Source: Scedosporium boydii (taxonomy: Eukaryota > Ascomycota > Sordariomycetes > Microascales > Microascaceae). Taken from it: a stretch of DNA of 64,000 nt. The DNA is taken from assembly GCA_002221725.1 (NCBI GenBank), contig NJFT01000032.1, forward strand, positions 124,001-188,000, written 5' to 3'. The translations under genes were made by a program, and so were the position numbers. Under the pieces are notes generated by a model, which made no database searches, had not been told where the DNA came from, and saw only the letters and a list, made by a program, of their open reading frames with translations. This document shows positions 23,096 through 34,056 of this stretch, in pieces; the first letter of the stretch is position 1; every line of letters begins with the position of its first letter.

Positions 23096-24692
23096 ATGAT
23101 GTTCCGCCGGACCGCTAATTACTTTGTAGAGGAAAAATCCCCCAGAAGCGCAGCTCGTGTAAGTACCAGCCCTAAGAGCCCAGGGTTACACCTTCAGGAT
23201 ACGACGTTGATGGGAATTGTAGCTTCACATCCCTGAAAGACATCGCAACCAAGTTCCCAGACGAACTTCGAGATAGAATTGTTGGCAAATTTGGAATCCC
23301 CCCATCCGTGCTCAACAATGTATGTCTCCGGTCGAACGGCTTGTCTGGCTGCGAACCTGCTCATGATAATGACCGCCGTCTTGTACATTACAGTACGTCT
23401 CGACAATACCATTTGACTTATAAATCGGGCAACCAGTCCATTTAACTTTACATAGATCACTGGTCTTGCTTCGTGGTGAAGCAGACGTTCCGGCACGAGC
23501 TTCGACCAAAGCCGACCTTCACGAGACATAACACGATACTACCGAGCGTCCCGATTCCAGTCGCGGTCCACGATTCGCAAACGAAGCTTCATGGCTGGGA
23601 ATGGTATGAGATGACAGTCTTCGTCCACTGGGAGCCACCGCGTAACACAACGTTGATATGCTCTGGCCTTCCTCAACACTTACAAGCTTCACTCCAGTCG
23701 GCGTTGGCGTCTGCCGCGAGCACGATCGACTTTTGTGACCCGTATTCCGTCTTTGGTGTCCTTCTCCATGAAATAGTTTCACTGTATGATAAGTCGGTCT
23801 GGTCTATAAGAGACCACATCTGCGACTGGGAGGCGGTACGGGAGTCTTTGACTGAATTCAGCTGTGTGTTCCTTTTGTTAACGAGTTGTCGCAGAGACGT
23901 CAAGAAGAGCCCGACTATGGGCTACTCCACGAAATCGCAAGACATGCAATCCATGTTAGCGAAACGCTGACCGTGGCATCGGAGTCTGCTAAGGATCTTC
24001 ACCAGCAACATGAAGACTTTACGTCTTTATACATTCCGAACAGCAGCCAATGGCGCAGGCAACGCAGCCCGCTTCGATTCCCGCAACGGATCCTCGAAGC
24101 CCTTCTTGCAAGATCCGAGTCCAATAAGGCACGGCTTCAGACCGAGATCCAATTGGTAAGTTCTAGACACAGGCAATACTTTGAAATAAACGAGAGGGGA
24201 AATGCTTAGATTTTGGCTGCCAGGCCTTCCACACCGCTGCTCAGAGAGATAGCAGAATCCAAGTGCAAATCGGAGAAGAGGCAAGAAAAGAGACCACGGC
24301 AATGAAGGCACTTGCCGTGATTACGATGACCTTCTTGCCCGCGACCTTTATTTCGGTAAGATTTTAAGATTTTCGAGCTTAATTTTGTATGACACTGCCG
24401 CAGGCTAACAATGCTCATCCAGTCGGTTTTCAGTACTCCCTTTTTCCGTTATGAGGATGCGAGCGAAGAGGCAAGGGGCCATATTGCTGTATCTGACCAG
24501 TTCTGGATATACTGGGCGCTGGCGGGCCCTCTATCAGTGGCCACATTTGCTCTCTGGGCGTTCTGGGATAGGACGCGGGCAAGAACCGGAGTTGCGCGGA
24601 TGGTGGATGCTGCTGGACAGAAGGACAAGGAAGCGAGCCATTCCATCATTCCCTGGCGTCATAAATTGGCATCAATCTATAGAGAAGTTTAA
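23096..24692 (+). CDS. fungal CorA-like two-helix membrane protein (5' end uncertain)
   Basis: Proposed exons are 23096-23156, 23198-23392, 23456-23835, 23895-24155, 24224-24355 and 24423-24692, about 432 residues. The last four introns have good donors, branch sites (GTTAAC, GCTAACA) and matching phases. The C-terminus carries two hydrophobic helices (ALAVITMTFLPATFIS/SVFS and FWIYWALAGPLSVATFALWAF), preceded by a coiled-coil-like region ending AARKE-type, the layout of fungal CorA-like proteins. The usual GMN motif after helix 1 is absent (TPFF instead), so Mg2+ transport is doubtful. The 5' end is weak: the first proposed intron is only 41 nt (23157-23197). A single intron 23075-23197 from an upstream exon ending MGQYFG also fits the phase. 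Similar genes often sit in accessory regions. Confidence 0.7.
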
Positions 24693-25428
24693 TTTTCTTT
24701 CTATTTTTCTTAAATATTATATAGATACCAATAAATATCGTTAGACCTCGTAACCTTCTTTGTCTAAATTAGCACAGCGCACAGCTCGAATTTCATGTTC
24801 TTCTTGGACCTCATGCAAACGGAAAGCGGGAAGGAGCAGCCCTGCCCTGTCGCTTGCCCTGCTGCTGCCTGCCCTTTGTTCCTCGATGCGCTAGCATTTT
24901 TGACTATTGTTGACTAAAAACATGCTAAGCCTGTACATGAATCGGTGGGTACTTTTGCTCTGTCATACCCTCATGGATTCGTACCTGGCTATCCACAGTT
25001 ACCCCCCTTCTAGCTCAGCCCTGTCTATCTTTCCGCTTCTCAGACTTTCCACGGATTTCTGGTGATCCAAGCTCGGCAGCAGGCGGTATCCTGGCTCCTT
25101 CCTCCACAACACACTTGATGCTCTCGAGACAACTGAGGTAACCTGCATTTTCCCCCTAGGCTCCATTGGAATTCGATCATCTTCCTCCTGATCCAATTCC
25201 CATCTCACCACATTTCCTCCGAACCCACGACCTTTATTTTTCGACTTTCTCGCCCATCGCTCCATTGTCCCCTCGTTGGCGTCTGTGCATTGAGAAGGCT
25301 ACCCCGCCACATCCTCCTGACCTCTTAAACAATCCAAGCTCCCCCAAGCTTCTTTTCCTCCTCGCCTCACCAAAACCAAATCGAACCTCACCAACCCCAC
25401 CAACCACATCCACTCCAAAACCACGAAA
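24693..25428. other. intergenic stretch, promoter side of the p23 gene
   Basis: Starts with an A/T-rich 3' region (24690-24740) after the CorA-like gene. The 250 bases before 25429 are C/T-rich, as in the leaders of highly expressed fungal genes. No other gene is seen. Confidence 0.4.
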
Positions 25429-26407
25429 ATGGCTGAAGCGCAACTTACTCCCGAAGGTACGCATTCCCAATCTATTCATTCCAACGAGTGCATTGTGCAA
25501 TTCCTTTTCAATTGAGGAGGAGAGCACAGCGCATGCGTAAAATCCAGGAGCAAGTCATCGAGAAAGAAGACCAAAAAGGCTAACGCTGCTTCCTCCCCCA
25601 CCAGTCACCTGGGCCCAGCGCTCCTCCTCGAGCGACCCCGAAAAGAACTTCGTCTACCTCACCATCGTCGTCCCCGACGTTCCCCAGGACAAGCTCAAGC
25701 TCGACATCAAGGACCAGGGCCTCACCTTCACCGGCCGCTCCGACTCGCTCAAGAGGACCTACCACCTCGAGCTCGAGCTCTACGGCGTCGTCGACCCGGA
25801 CAAGACAAAGGTGCACCACACCGGCATGAAGATCGAGATTAAGCTGCAGAAGAAGGAGCTCAAGGAGGAGTACTGGCCTCGTCTCCTCAAGGATTCTAAG
25901 AAGGTCCACTTCCTCAAGACCGACTTTGATAGGTGGGTCGATGAGGATGAGCAGGATGAGGCTGCTGATGAGGACTTCTCCAAGTTTGGCGACATGGGTT
26001 AGTACTTGCCTTTCCCAATGAATCGTGTTGACTGCGCCTTTTTACGCTTTCTCTTTTGGGTGCTGACATTTTTTTTCTTCTTCCAGCCGGCATGCCAGGA
26101 ATGGGAGGAATGGGAGGAGGTACGTGAACTTTTTGTTGTGTTTTACCCCACTTCAACCCGAAAGAAATACGAGGGGCAGAATCCACGATGATGTTCCCAT
26201 TTCCCAAATTCCCAGAATAAAGCGTCGCTAACACAGGACCCTCCCCTAATTTTAGACTTCGGCAACATCGACTTCTCCCAGCTCGGCGGCGCCTTAGGCG
26301 GAGGCCCCGGCGCCGGAGCCGACGACGATGATGACGATGACGACGACGACATGCCCCCTCTCGAAGGTGAAGACGAGCCCAAGGCTGACAAGCCCGCCGA
26401 CAAATAA
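25429..26407 (+). CDS. p23/Sba1-type Hsp90 co-chaperone
   Basis: Four exons (25429-25456, 25605-25997, 26087-26119, 26256-26407), all joined in phase 1, give 201 residues. A nine-residue start (MAEAQLTPE) leads into the CS domain: VTWAQRSSSSDPEKNFVYLT, then VPDVPQDKLKLDIKDQGLTF. The p23 signature follows at the end of the fold (EEYWPRLLKDSKKVHFLKTD, then DRWVDED). The tail is Gly/Met-rich (GMPGMGG) and ends in a run of ten or more Asp residues, typical of p23/Sba1/Wos2. The family stabilises the ATP-bound closed state of Hsp90 and slows its ATPase, in cytosol and nucleus. The third exon is only 33 nt and encodes little more than the Gly/Met repeat. Confidence 0.95.
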
Positions 26408-27576
26408 ACCGGCGGACATGTAAACACCCAAGCGCAACACAAACGACCCCTTCCTCTCGTTCCGCCCCGCATCCCCCTTCCTTTCTGTTGAAAAAGGCAG
26501 GGGTTGCCTCTCTCTCTCTCTATAACGCCCCGCCATGCGAAACCCTTCATGTTTTCCCGCTTTCGCGCAAAAACGTAGCTGCGACGAGATTTGGTAGAAG
26601 AACTGGACTAGTGTGGCGTTTTCTCGGGGGGAAACTCTTTGAATTGATTTTTTTTTATTTTCCTTTTTTTTCAGTCTTAATTATTTTGTCCGGGGTTCCC
26701 TTCGTGGGACGGACGTACCAAGGGAGTAAAGAGATAACAAAAAAAAATCGAGATTCAATATCTAGACTCAATGGGATCAAGTTTTACCAGCGTGTGTGAA
26801 TGAGGCTCTGGGAAGACAACACCAACCGGTGATTTCGGGCTCCAGATTCAACTTCGATGTCTACTGCACTTTGGGCTCATGACGAAGGCCTCGTCAGTCA
26901 TGCGTCTCCCGAATCAAGATCCTCCTCGAGGGCCCGCAAAACCGACGCCTCGATTCTTGATATTTACACATTCACAAGCCTGAGATCAATTTCCTCGACT
27001 CTGAGCTCAACCATGGCGTTTTACATCAAAACACTGCCCTTCACAAAAAAGACGCAACGAGACTGGGAAAAAAAGAGTCCCACATAAAATCCACCAGGGC
27101 CAAAACTTCAATGTATTGTATCTAAAGTACCCCAAGTATTGCAGCTGGCAATCTGAATGTTATGAGAAAACCATTAACCACCCCTTTCCCCCTCTCTCTA
27201 GAAACCCTGACGAAGACCCTGAAAAAAAGAGAGCAAGAAAAAAAAGACTCAGAAAATCAAATACTGCTTCCTCCTCTCTTTCTCTTCCTGAAAAAATAAC
27301 GACGCTCTGTATGGGCTGCAAGTGTGTGTGGGGGGTATTTGATGCTGTAGTGTTTTCTTGGTTTTTTTGTCGGTTTTGTTTGATTTTCTTTCCCGCCATT
27401 CGCTGTATCTCAAGCGTGAATACCCCAAGATTTTCCTTCTGCACTCTTCAAGGAAGTGCCCTTCTGGCTGAGCATTCGACTGCTGGCTGGTGAAAAATAA
27501 TGGGGGCGGGAAACAAGAAAGGGCACGCTAACGCCTAATGGAGGAAAACAAAGAAGGAAATGTGGCCCGGTTACAA
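26408..27576. other. convergent intergenic region between p23 and Yra1 genes
   Basis: The two flanking genes point toward each other, so this holds two 3' untranslated regions. A CT dinucleotide run at 26507-26521 and several A- and T-rich runs are present. No gene is recognised. Confidence 0.45.
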
Positions 27577-29492
27577 TTACTGTAAATGGTGTTAGTATTT
27601 GCTCTGTATCATATCCGAGAGGAACTGAGAAGAACATACCAAGATGTCATCCTCCATAACATCACCATTGGTTGCTGCGGGAGCGGCGGCTTGGTTGGCT
27701 GCGCCAGCGTTTCCAGCGGCATTGCCGTCAGCAGAGTTAAAGTAGTCAACCATCTCAGAGTCGAGCTCCGCAGCAGTCTTCTTGATGGGACGCGAGCTGC
27801 GGCCCCGGCGCTTTCCGCGGCCCCGGCTGGCAGCTTGTCCCGTCTTTGCAGAGGAGTTCTTATCTGTGGCGGCGGACTTGGGCTGAGCCTTAGGTTGTGT
27901 GGCACGCTCGGCGAGAGACTTGGGCTGGGGGATAACGCTGGCAGCCTGAGCAGCACCGACAACGATTTCAATCTGCGATTTGCCCAAGTTAGGATCTGTT
28001 ATCTGTAACAAACAGGGTAGAATTTGTTTGTTTCTTGCGTACCTTAATAGGACGGTTATCGACAAGGAGACCGTTCAACTTCTGGAAGGCTTTGCTAGCG
28101 CCGTCCGGCTTGGAGAACACGACGTTGGCGATACCGCGGCTCTGCGAGTTGGGACCGTAGGAAAGTTCGACCTTCTTGATAGCACCAACAGACTGGACAA
28201 AGTATTCCTAAGTTGGGGGAAAAAGTCGATGTTAGTTAACCAGTAAGGGGTGAGTTGCATGTAGACTGCCTCTCGCGAAATCCGACATCGACACTCGACG
28301 GAACTAGACCGGCAGCGCATAGAACGAAAGTAACACCTATCCAGCAGGAATCGAAGCAACGAGCAAGTGGGCAGTGAGAGCCGTGGGAAGCCATCCATCC
28401 ATCCATAAAACGCCGCGACAAAATCCCCCAGAGGTATTGGAAACCCGAGAAACCAAAGACCGAAGAAGAGAAAATATCGACCAGAAAAGAAGCGTTGTTC
28501 CGTTCCTGGATCAATAAATATCCCCATATGGCTAAAAAGGTATATGGCTTTCTGCAGTGACACCTGCCGCCACACAGCCAGCAAGCTAAAACCTTTTGTT
28601 TTCTCTTCCCAAGACACGAAGTGACGGAGCATCGCCTCGAAGCGGAGAAGCCATAACATGCCCGGACTATAAAGACCACTATCACCATGGCTAATAAGTC
28701 GGGCTAAGCTACTGCTCACTGCCCTGCTCGCTGAAGCAGTAAAAATATCGCACAGGGCGGAATCGGAGCGACGATACCACGAACTGGGATGGAGAGTGCG
28801 TCCTCATGGGCGGGCGCAAAATTGCTTCGTCGACAGCCTTTGTCCAATCTCTATTGCTTCGCGGAATTTCTCTCTCATGCGGATGCTGACCAGGCAATCC
28901 GACTCATCAGGTGAGAGGTTCGACGCTCGGCGATGGACGTCTTGACATCTAGTCAAGTCTCGGCATCTAGCCAACCTAGCAAGCCATATTTCAGGCGCAG
29001 AAGATTATAGGCGAAGGAGAAGTAGGCGTCTCAGCGGCTCTGGCCCTGACGCAAACCCGAGTTCAAATGTGGTTCGGCTACGTCGTCGGTAGAAAGAGGG
29101 AGCAACGCGGGAAACAGGTCGAATAAAGTCCGACGGCAAAAAGGAAGTTGCCCTCATCGGAAACATACCTTGATCTGTTGCTCCGTGACATCCTTGGGCT
29201 ATTAAGAGGTTAGCAACCCGATATACAGAGGCAAGGGATCAAGAGGGCGACGGCGAAGAACACATACCAGGTTGCTCACGATAATCTTGCTATCACCGGT
29301 AAGAGGGGCGCCCTTGCCACCGGCTTGCTTGGTCGCGGCGGTACGGGGAGCCTTGCTACTCTTCTGGACACCACCAACGGGGGCGGTCGGCGCAGGGTTG
29401 CGACCGGAGGCGCGTCGCTGGGGACGACGGCGAGCGCCAGCGCGGCGAGAGGTGAGGAGCTCGTCGAGGCTCTTGTCAAGCTTGCCAGACAT
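27577..29492 (-). CDS. mRNA export adaptor Yra1/ALY (REF) homologue, Mlo3-like
   Basis: Five minus-strand exons (29492-29268, 29198-29169, 28207-28043, 27972-27640, 27579-27577) give 251 residues. The N-terminus MSGKLDKSLDELLTSRR matches the UAP56/Sub2-binding motif and is followed by an Arg/Gly/Pro-rich segment. A single RRM spans about residues 69-145 with RNP2 IIVSNL and RNP1 RGIANVVF. A second RG-rich part (SRGRGKRRGRSSRPIKKTAA) leads to ELDSEMVDYF, a C-terminal Sub2-binding motif, and the end MEDDIL. Homologues couple transcription and splicing to mRNA export through TREX. Intron 2 is 961 nt, far above every other intron here, and sits inside the RRM after a 30-nt exon. The last exon holds only the stop codon, after an intron with GTATGT and ACTAAC. 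Confidence 0.9.
28208..29168 (-). other. 961-nt intron of the Yra1/ALY homologue
   Basis: Bounded on the minus strand by AAG/GTATGT (donor next to 29169) and ACTTAG/GAATAC (acceptor next to 28207). The flanking RRM exons join in phase 0 to read QQIK/EYFVQS, as expected for the fold. No second gene is evident inside it on either strand. Confidence 0.8.
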
Positions 29493-30950
29493 GTTTGCTG
29501 AGTGTGGAATTAGGTGGTAGATACGAAAAGCAGTGGGTGGCGGAAGGAGCGATAGTTAGTCGCGCGAGGAGATGACAGCGGCGACGAAGGAGTGGATTTT
29601 TTGGGTAGAAATGATCGAAACGAAGTCGATAGAGATTTCAAGTGGTCTGAATAGGGCGGGAGCAGTCGTAAAAGGAGTTCTGGGTTATCCTTTTGCGGTT
29701 GGCTGTGGTCTGAGAGTCTTCGGTCAATCGGGCTCTGCGATGCGACGCGAAGAGTGGTGTGAGAAGCGCGAGAAGAGATAGTCGAGAAGGGAAAAGAAGA
29801 AAGGCGGGAAGCGCTTCGAAATTAAGAAATATGAAGAAGAGTCCCGGAAATGAGGGTAATGAAGTTCCCGTGATGATGAAGATGGGTTGTGGTGATGGAG
29901 AGGATGGATGAAAAGGTCAAGAGAGACTGATGGATGCGAACAGAGTTTAAGGGGGGCAACAAGAAGGGACTTTCGAGGAAAACACTATTTGCATGAGTAA
30001 CAAAATCTGCATGGAGCAAAGCAGGCCACCCAAAGACGTGCAATCCAGGCGCGACTGACACATTTAGGCATCTTTCACACGTTTTCATTGGTCTGCCATT
30101 CCCAGTTTGACTTACTCAGCCACAGCCAGGAAAAACGGACTTGGGCGTTTGTGGCAAAAGTACTATTTTGATGTACTACATTCACAATGTACCAAGGTAC
30201 ACTTCACTCATGTACCACGTCAGCGATTCGAGAACTGCAATTTAGACGTGAAAGACTCCTAGGACACTTGACCTTTGGACTGTTTGGACGGCCATTTCAC
30301 TTCAGGAACGACAGCTGGCAATGGGTTTGGTCGAAAAAGTAATAGCAAACTAAGCTTACTAGCCTTCGGGTCTAGCAGTGGGAGAGATATTTACTTGGGC
30401 ACTGCATGTGGCTGCTTTGGCAATAAGATTGCGCCCTGGTAAGCCCCATTTCGAGTGGTGGGAGCCTCTAGAAAGCCTTACAAGAGAGCAAGAGGCTGAG
30501 CGCAGGATTCATGCCTGCTACTTCGGAGACACAAGCCCTGTTTATTGGAAAGAAATATGTCGAAAATGTAATTGACACTTGCAGTGGGCTGATGGTTCTA
30601 CAGTTCTACAGCTTGTGCCAGGACTTCGGATGGATATGATAGAGAATGCATGACCGAAGACTCGCTAACGAGAAAGAATTGGGGCACTGTGCTTGGCGAG
30701 GCCAAGGACGAAGAGTCCTTCATAGCGATCAATATTGAATCGAAGATGCGTAGGCACAAGAAGAAGGAAAACAAGGCTACTCCGTTGGCGGCGATTGTCT
30801 AGCATTCCTGGCTGAACAAACAGAAAGCATTAAACGTTTGCCTCCAACTAAACGCTCCTAAACATTCCAGGCAAACCCAATAACGCCCAACACCCATTAT
30901 TTCCTTAAAGTCACATGTACATTTTGTTTTCCTCTTTCTCGCTCCGAAAA
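29493..30950. other. intergenic stretch, no supported gene
   Basis: The first part is the promoter and leader of the Yra1 homologue. A 65-codon plus-strand frame at 30378-30575 ends in CYFGDTSPVYWKEICRKCN and looks protein-like, but it has no partner exons or recognised family. It could be a relic. Confidence 0.35.
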
Positions 30951-31118
30951 TTATCGTGTCGCCTTTTGCGCCCTAGTGGAATCCTGGCTCACGAAACCTT
31001 GCTCGAACTTGGAGATGGCGCTGGCGTTAACCTCGACGAAATGGTATACGACGATGAGCACGGCGGAGACGCAGCCGAGGGCGATGGCGAGGGTGTAGAG
31101 ATCGCCGTCGGAAATCAT
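30951..31118 (-). CDS. Ost4-like subunit of the oligosaccharyltransferase complex (55-residue microprotein)
   Basis: A single exon from ATG 31118 to TAA at 30951. The first residues, MISDGDLYTLAIALGCVSAV, continue LIVVYHFVEVNA. This matches the Ost4 pattern MISD.xL..LAI followed by one membrane helix. Ost4 is a tiny ER membrane protein that holds Stt3 and Ost3/Ost6 together during N-glycosylation. The yeast protein is 36 residues; this one has a further polar tail (SAISKFEQGFVSQDSTRAQK..). C/G-biased third positions in the helix support real coding. An intron before the tail cannot be excluded, but none is needed. Confidence 0.82.
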   Translation of the reverse strand: MISDGDLYTLAIALGCVSAVLIVVYHFVEVNASAISKFEQGFVSQDSTRAQKATR

Positions 31119-31833
31119 TGTGAGGGTGGATTTGTTTGTTTGCGGAGTGACTGGAGTGGTGATGCGCTGGTGCCGCCGTTGTGGAAAGGGGAATGGGCTT
31201 GTTTGGCGTGAAGACTAGATAGGAGGGAGCTGTTAGATTAATCGAATTGGCGGTTGAGCAATTGGTTAAGCTTGTTACCTCTTTTCCTAACCTGTGTCAA
31301 GTTTTAGAGAATGCGCAACGGTGGTAAATGTCGTCAGCCAGAGGTTGTGGTATGGTTGTTGGTAACTTGAATGGGGACAATATCACATCAATGCCGTTCG
31401 TTCCAAACTGGACAGCTTGCTGCGAGCTTCACTTGTCTAGCACAGCTGTCGCGTCCTCCCCATTCGTGGCGCTGCCCACGCCCAAGCCACAGCTGAGATG
31501 GACAATGCTCCTTCCAGAGAAAGCTACGGCTCTTTTTGACACTGTACGGGCATCACCGCCTGAACAACCCCACGACACGTGACCTTCAGTGACTTCATCA
31601 AGCCCCGCCAACCATTAACGCCTCGAGTATCCAAAATCATCCACGATCTCCTCGCCTGCCCGACGGAAAAGTCGTATTGCACATTACGGAGCGGGTGAAC
31701 GTCCTCGATTCGATCAAAAAGGGGTTGGCTACGACGAACTTCCCCTTAATACCCCCTTGAAGTTTCTCAGAACTTCCCCCTACCTCAATCCCGAACCTTT
31801 TTTCGATCGCCACACCGAAAAGAAACGCCCACC
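31119..31833. other. divergent intergenic region between Ost4 and Tma46 genes
   Basis: The Ost4-like gene is transcribed to the left and the CCCH gene to the right, so this ~700-base segment should contain both promoters. No other gene is seen. Confidence 0.5.
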
Positions 31834-32964
31834 ATGCCGCCGAAAAAGAACGACAAGCAGGCCGGCGGCAAGAAGCCCACGGCGGCCAAAATGGTCGAAG
31901 ACCGAACCTTCGGCATGAAGAACAAGAAGGGCGGTGTCGCTAAGCGACAGATTGCCCAGATGACGTCGAACCTGAAGAGCGGCGGCACTCCCGAGCAGAA
32001 GAGGAAGGAGGCGGAGAAGGCGCAGCGCGAGAGGGAAAAGAAGGCGGCTGAGGATGCCAAGAGGGAGGCCGAGGCCCTACTGAACAGGCCGGCGCAGATT
32101 CAAAAGGTTCCTTTCGGCGTCGACCCCAAGACGGTAGTTTGCATATTCTACAAGAAGGGGAACTGCGAGAAGGGCAAGAAGTGCAAGTTCTCGCACGATT
32201 TGGAGATGGAGAGGAAGACGGAGAAGAGGAGTTTGTATACTGATACGAGGCAAGATGAGGAAGAGAAGAAGAAGGCGGAGACTTCGGCGGATTGGGATGA
32301 AGAGAAGCTTCGCTCTGTGGTTCTGTCGAAGAAGGGGAACCAGAGGACTACGACCGACAAGGTCTGCAAATATTTCATTACTGCTATCGAGGATGGCAAG
32401 TACGGTTGGTTCTGGACTTGTCCCAATGGTGGTGATAAGTGCATGTACAAACATGCTCTGCCTCCAGGGTAAGTTGTTTTTCCTTTTACAGTGTCACGTC
32501 CCACAAAGTATGATGTCTCTAACTCTCTTTATAGATTCGTTCTCAAGACCAAGGAGCAGCGAGCGGCTGAAAAGGCGCTTATGGACAAGTCTCCTCTCAA
32601 GACGCTAACCCTCGAAGAGTTCTTGGAATCGGAGCGACACAAACTTACCGGAACCCTGACCCCTGTCACACCCGAATCATTCGCCAAATGGAAGAAGGAA
32701 CGTCTCGACAAGAAGGCGGCTGAGGAACAGGCCATGAAGGCCAAGGAAGCAACCGGTAGGGCTCTCTTCGAGAGCGGCAACTGGCGGACCGTGGAAGACT
32801 CCGAAGACGAAGACGAGGGCGAGAGCGATGCTTGGAACTTGGAGAAGCTGCGGCAGGAGACGGAGGCTCTTCGAGAAAAGAAGGAAGAAGAGCGCTTGGC
32901 AACCCTTTACGGTACGTCGGTGGCGCCAAACGATGCGGATGGGGGAACTGCTGCAGGTGTTTGA
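31834..32964 (+). CDS. CCCH zinc-finger translation-associated protein, Tma46/DFRP1 (ZC3H15) family
   Basis: Two exons (31834-32468 and 32535-32964; intron 66 nt, phase 2) give 354 residues. The start [20 protein letters not shown] and the conserved [13 protein letters not shown] are hallmarks of this family. A charged coiled coil follows (residues ~48-90). Two CCCH fingers come next: [20 protein letters not shown] (C-x7-C-x5-C-x3-H, about residues 102-121) and a second ending [13 protein letters not shown] (about 177-207). The exon junction lies just after, at [12 protein letters not shown]. The acidic C-terminal half matches the DFRP domain that binds and stabilises the GTPase Rbg1/DRG1. 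In yeast Tma46 is ribosome-associated and, with Rbg1, helps translation. Confidence 0.93.
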
Positions 32965-34056
32965 GCGAGTCGTCTTTTTTAACACCTTTCCCCGGTATAA
33001 ACTCATGCATGCCGAATCCGCATGTTCATCTCATATCAGCACAGCAAGCCGAGCAACGGCGGCATATAGTCGCGAGCTCTTTTTTTTCTTCTTTCGAATA
33101 AAGACTCTGTCAGATGACAGGGGTAAGACTGGCTGCATTTTACGCGAGGAAGATCTGGGTACTGGTCTTCCAAGAATGAGGAACTCATGCTACATGGTGG
33201 AGCCGTTTAAGGCTACTTCTAGGTGTATGGTAGGAAGGACACTTTTTTTGAATTTAAGAAGCGTAGAGGAGAGGGCTGAGGTTTCTGAGAAAAGAGCCGG
33301 GCCTGCCTCTTCTGCAAGTATTTACATTCAATGACACTGCTCTCCATGCTCCATGACCTTAGGTAGCTAGGGTTTCCTGGACAAGCTTTCGGTTTAAATG
33401 TGTAGGATGAACATGAATATACATCTATAAATACAGCCCAAACGCAATATTGCCTGCGGAATTTGATCCATTTTCAACCAGCTACTCGAAGGTGAACATG
33501 AAAGAACTTTGAATGTCTTCTCATCAGAAGCTCACTGAAAATGTTGTATTTAGTGGGTGTTACAATGGTCAAATTTGATACTGATAGCGCCCCGCGCCTG
33601 ATAAATGGGCCTAAACCCTTTAATTTGACCCTCCACAGCCTTCCGCTACAGCGTACAGTCTCGTGACCTTGTGCGCCCGAACCCAAACCTCCTGCTCAGC
33701 CGCGACTTCCAACGACCATTTTAACCGCAGAAGGTCAAAAGACTGGTCTCTTTGAGTCGAGTTCTCATCAATCTCAATCTCACGTCTCGCTCCTCTCATC
33801 CCGCGAGTCTCTCTTGTACCAGCGACATATACGACCGTCTCATACCAACCCGCAGAGCCTGGATTTTCGGAACCCAGCTTCCCAATCCAAACATTGAAGT
33901 TTGCCGACATCGTTGCAACCCACCGCGGGCGCATGAGGCGCTGACGACAAATGCGCATATATTCAAGTCACTGATGCAATTTTCATCTCAAACATACTCT
34001 CATTATCATGACTAGGTAGCGAGGGCCGGTCACATCCTCGCATAATACCTGTCAAA
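32965..34056. other. intergenic stretch, no supported gene
   Basis: Contains the 3' region of the CCCH gene and the promoter and leader of the AT-hook gene. Open frames here are short and composition-driven. No RNA gene is recognised. Confidence 0.45.

Noticed and set aside
27592..27639. Reading through the last Yra1 intron as coding sequence
   Set aside because: The frame is open, but GTATGT, ACTAAC and TTTACAG are strong splice signals, and the spliced end fits the family better. The alternative is listed as a finding.
30378..30575. 65-codon frame ending in a Cys/Trp-rich segment
   Set aside because: Looks protein-like but is isolated, with no recognised family, partner exons or start context.
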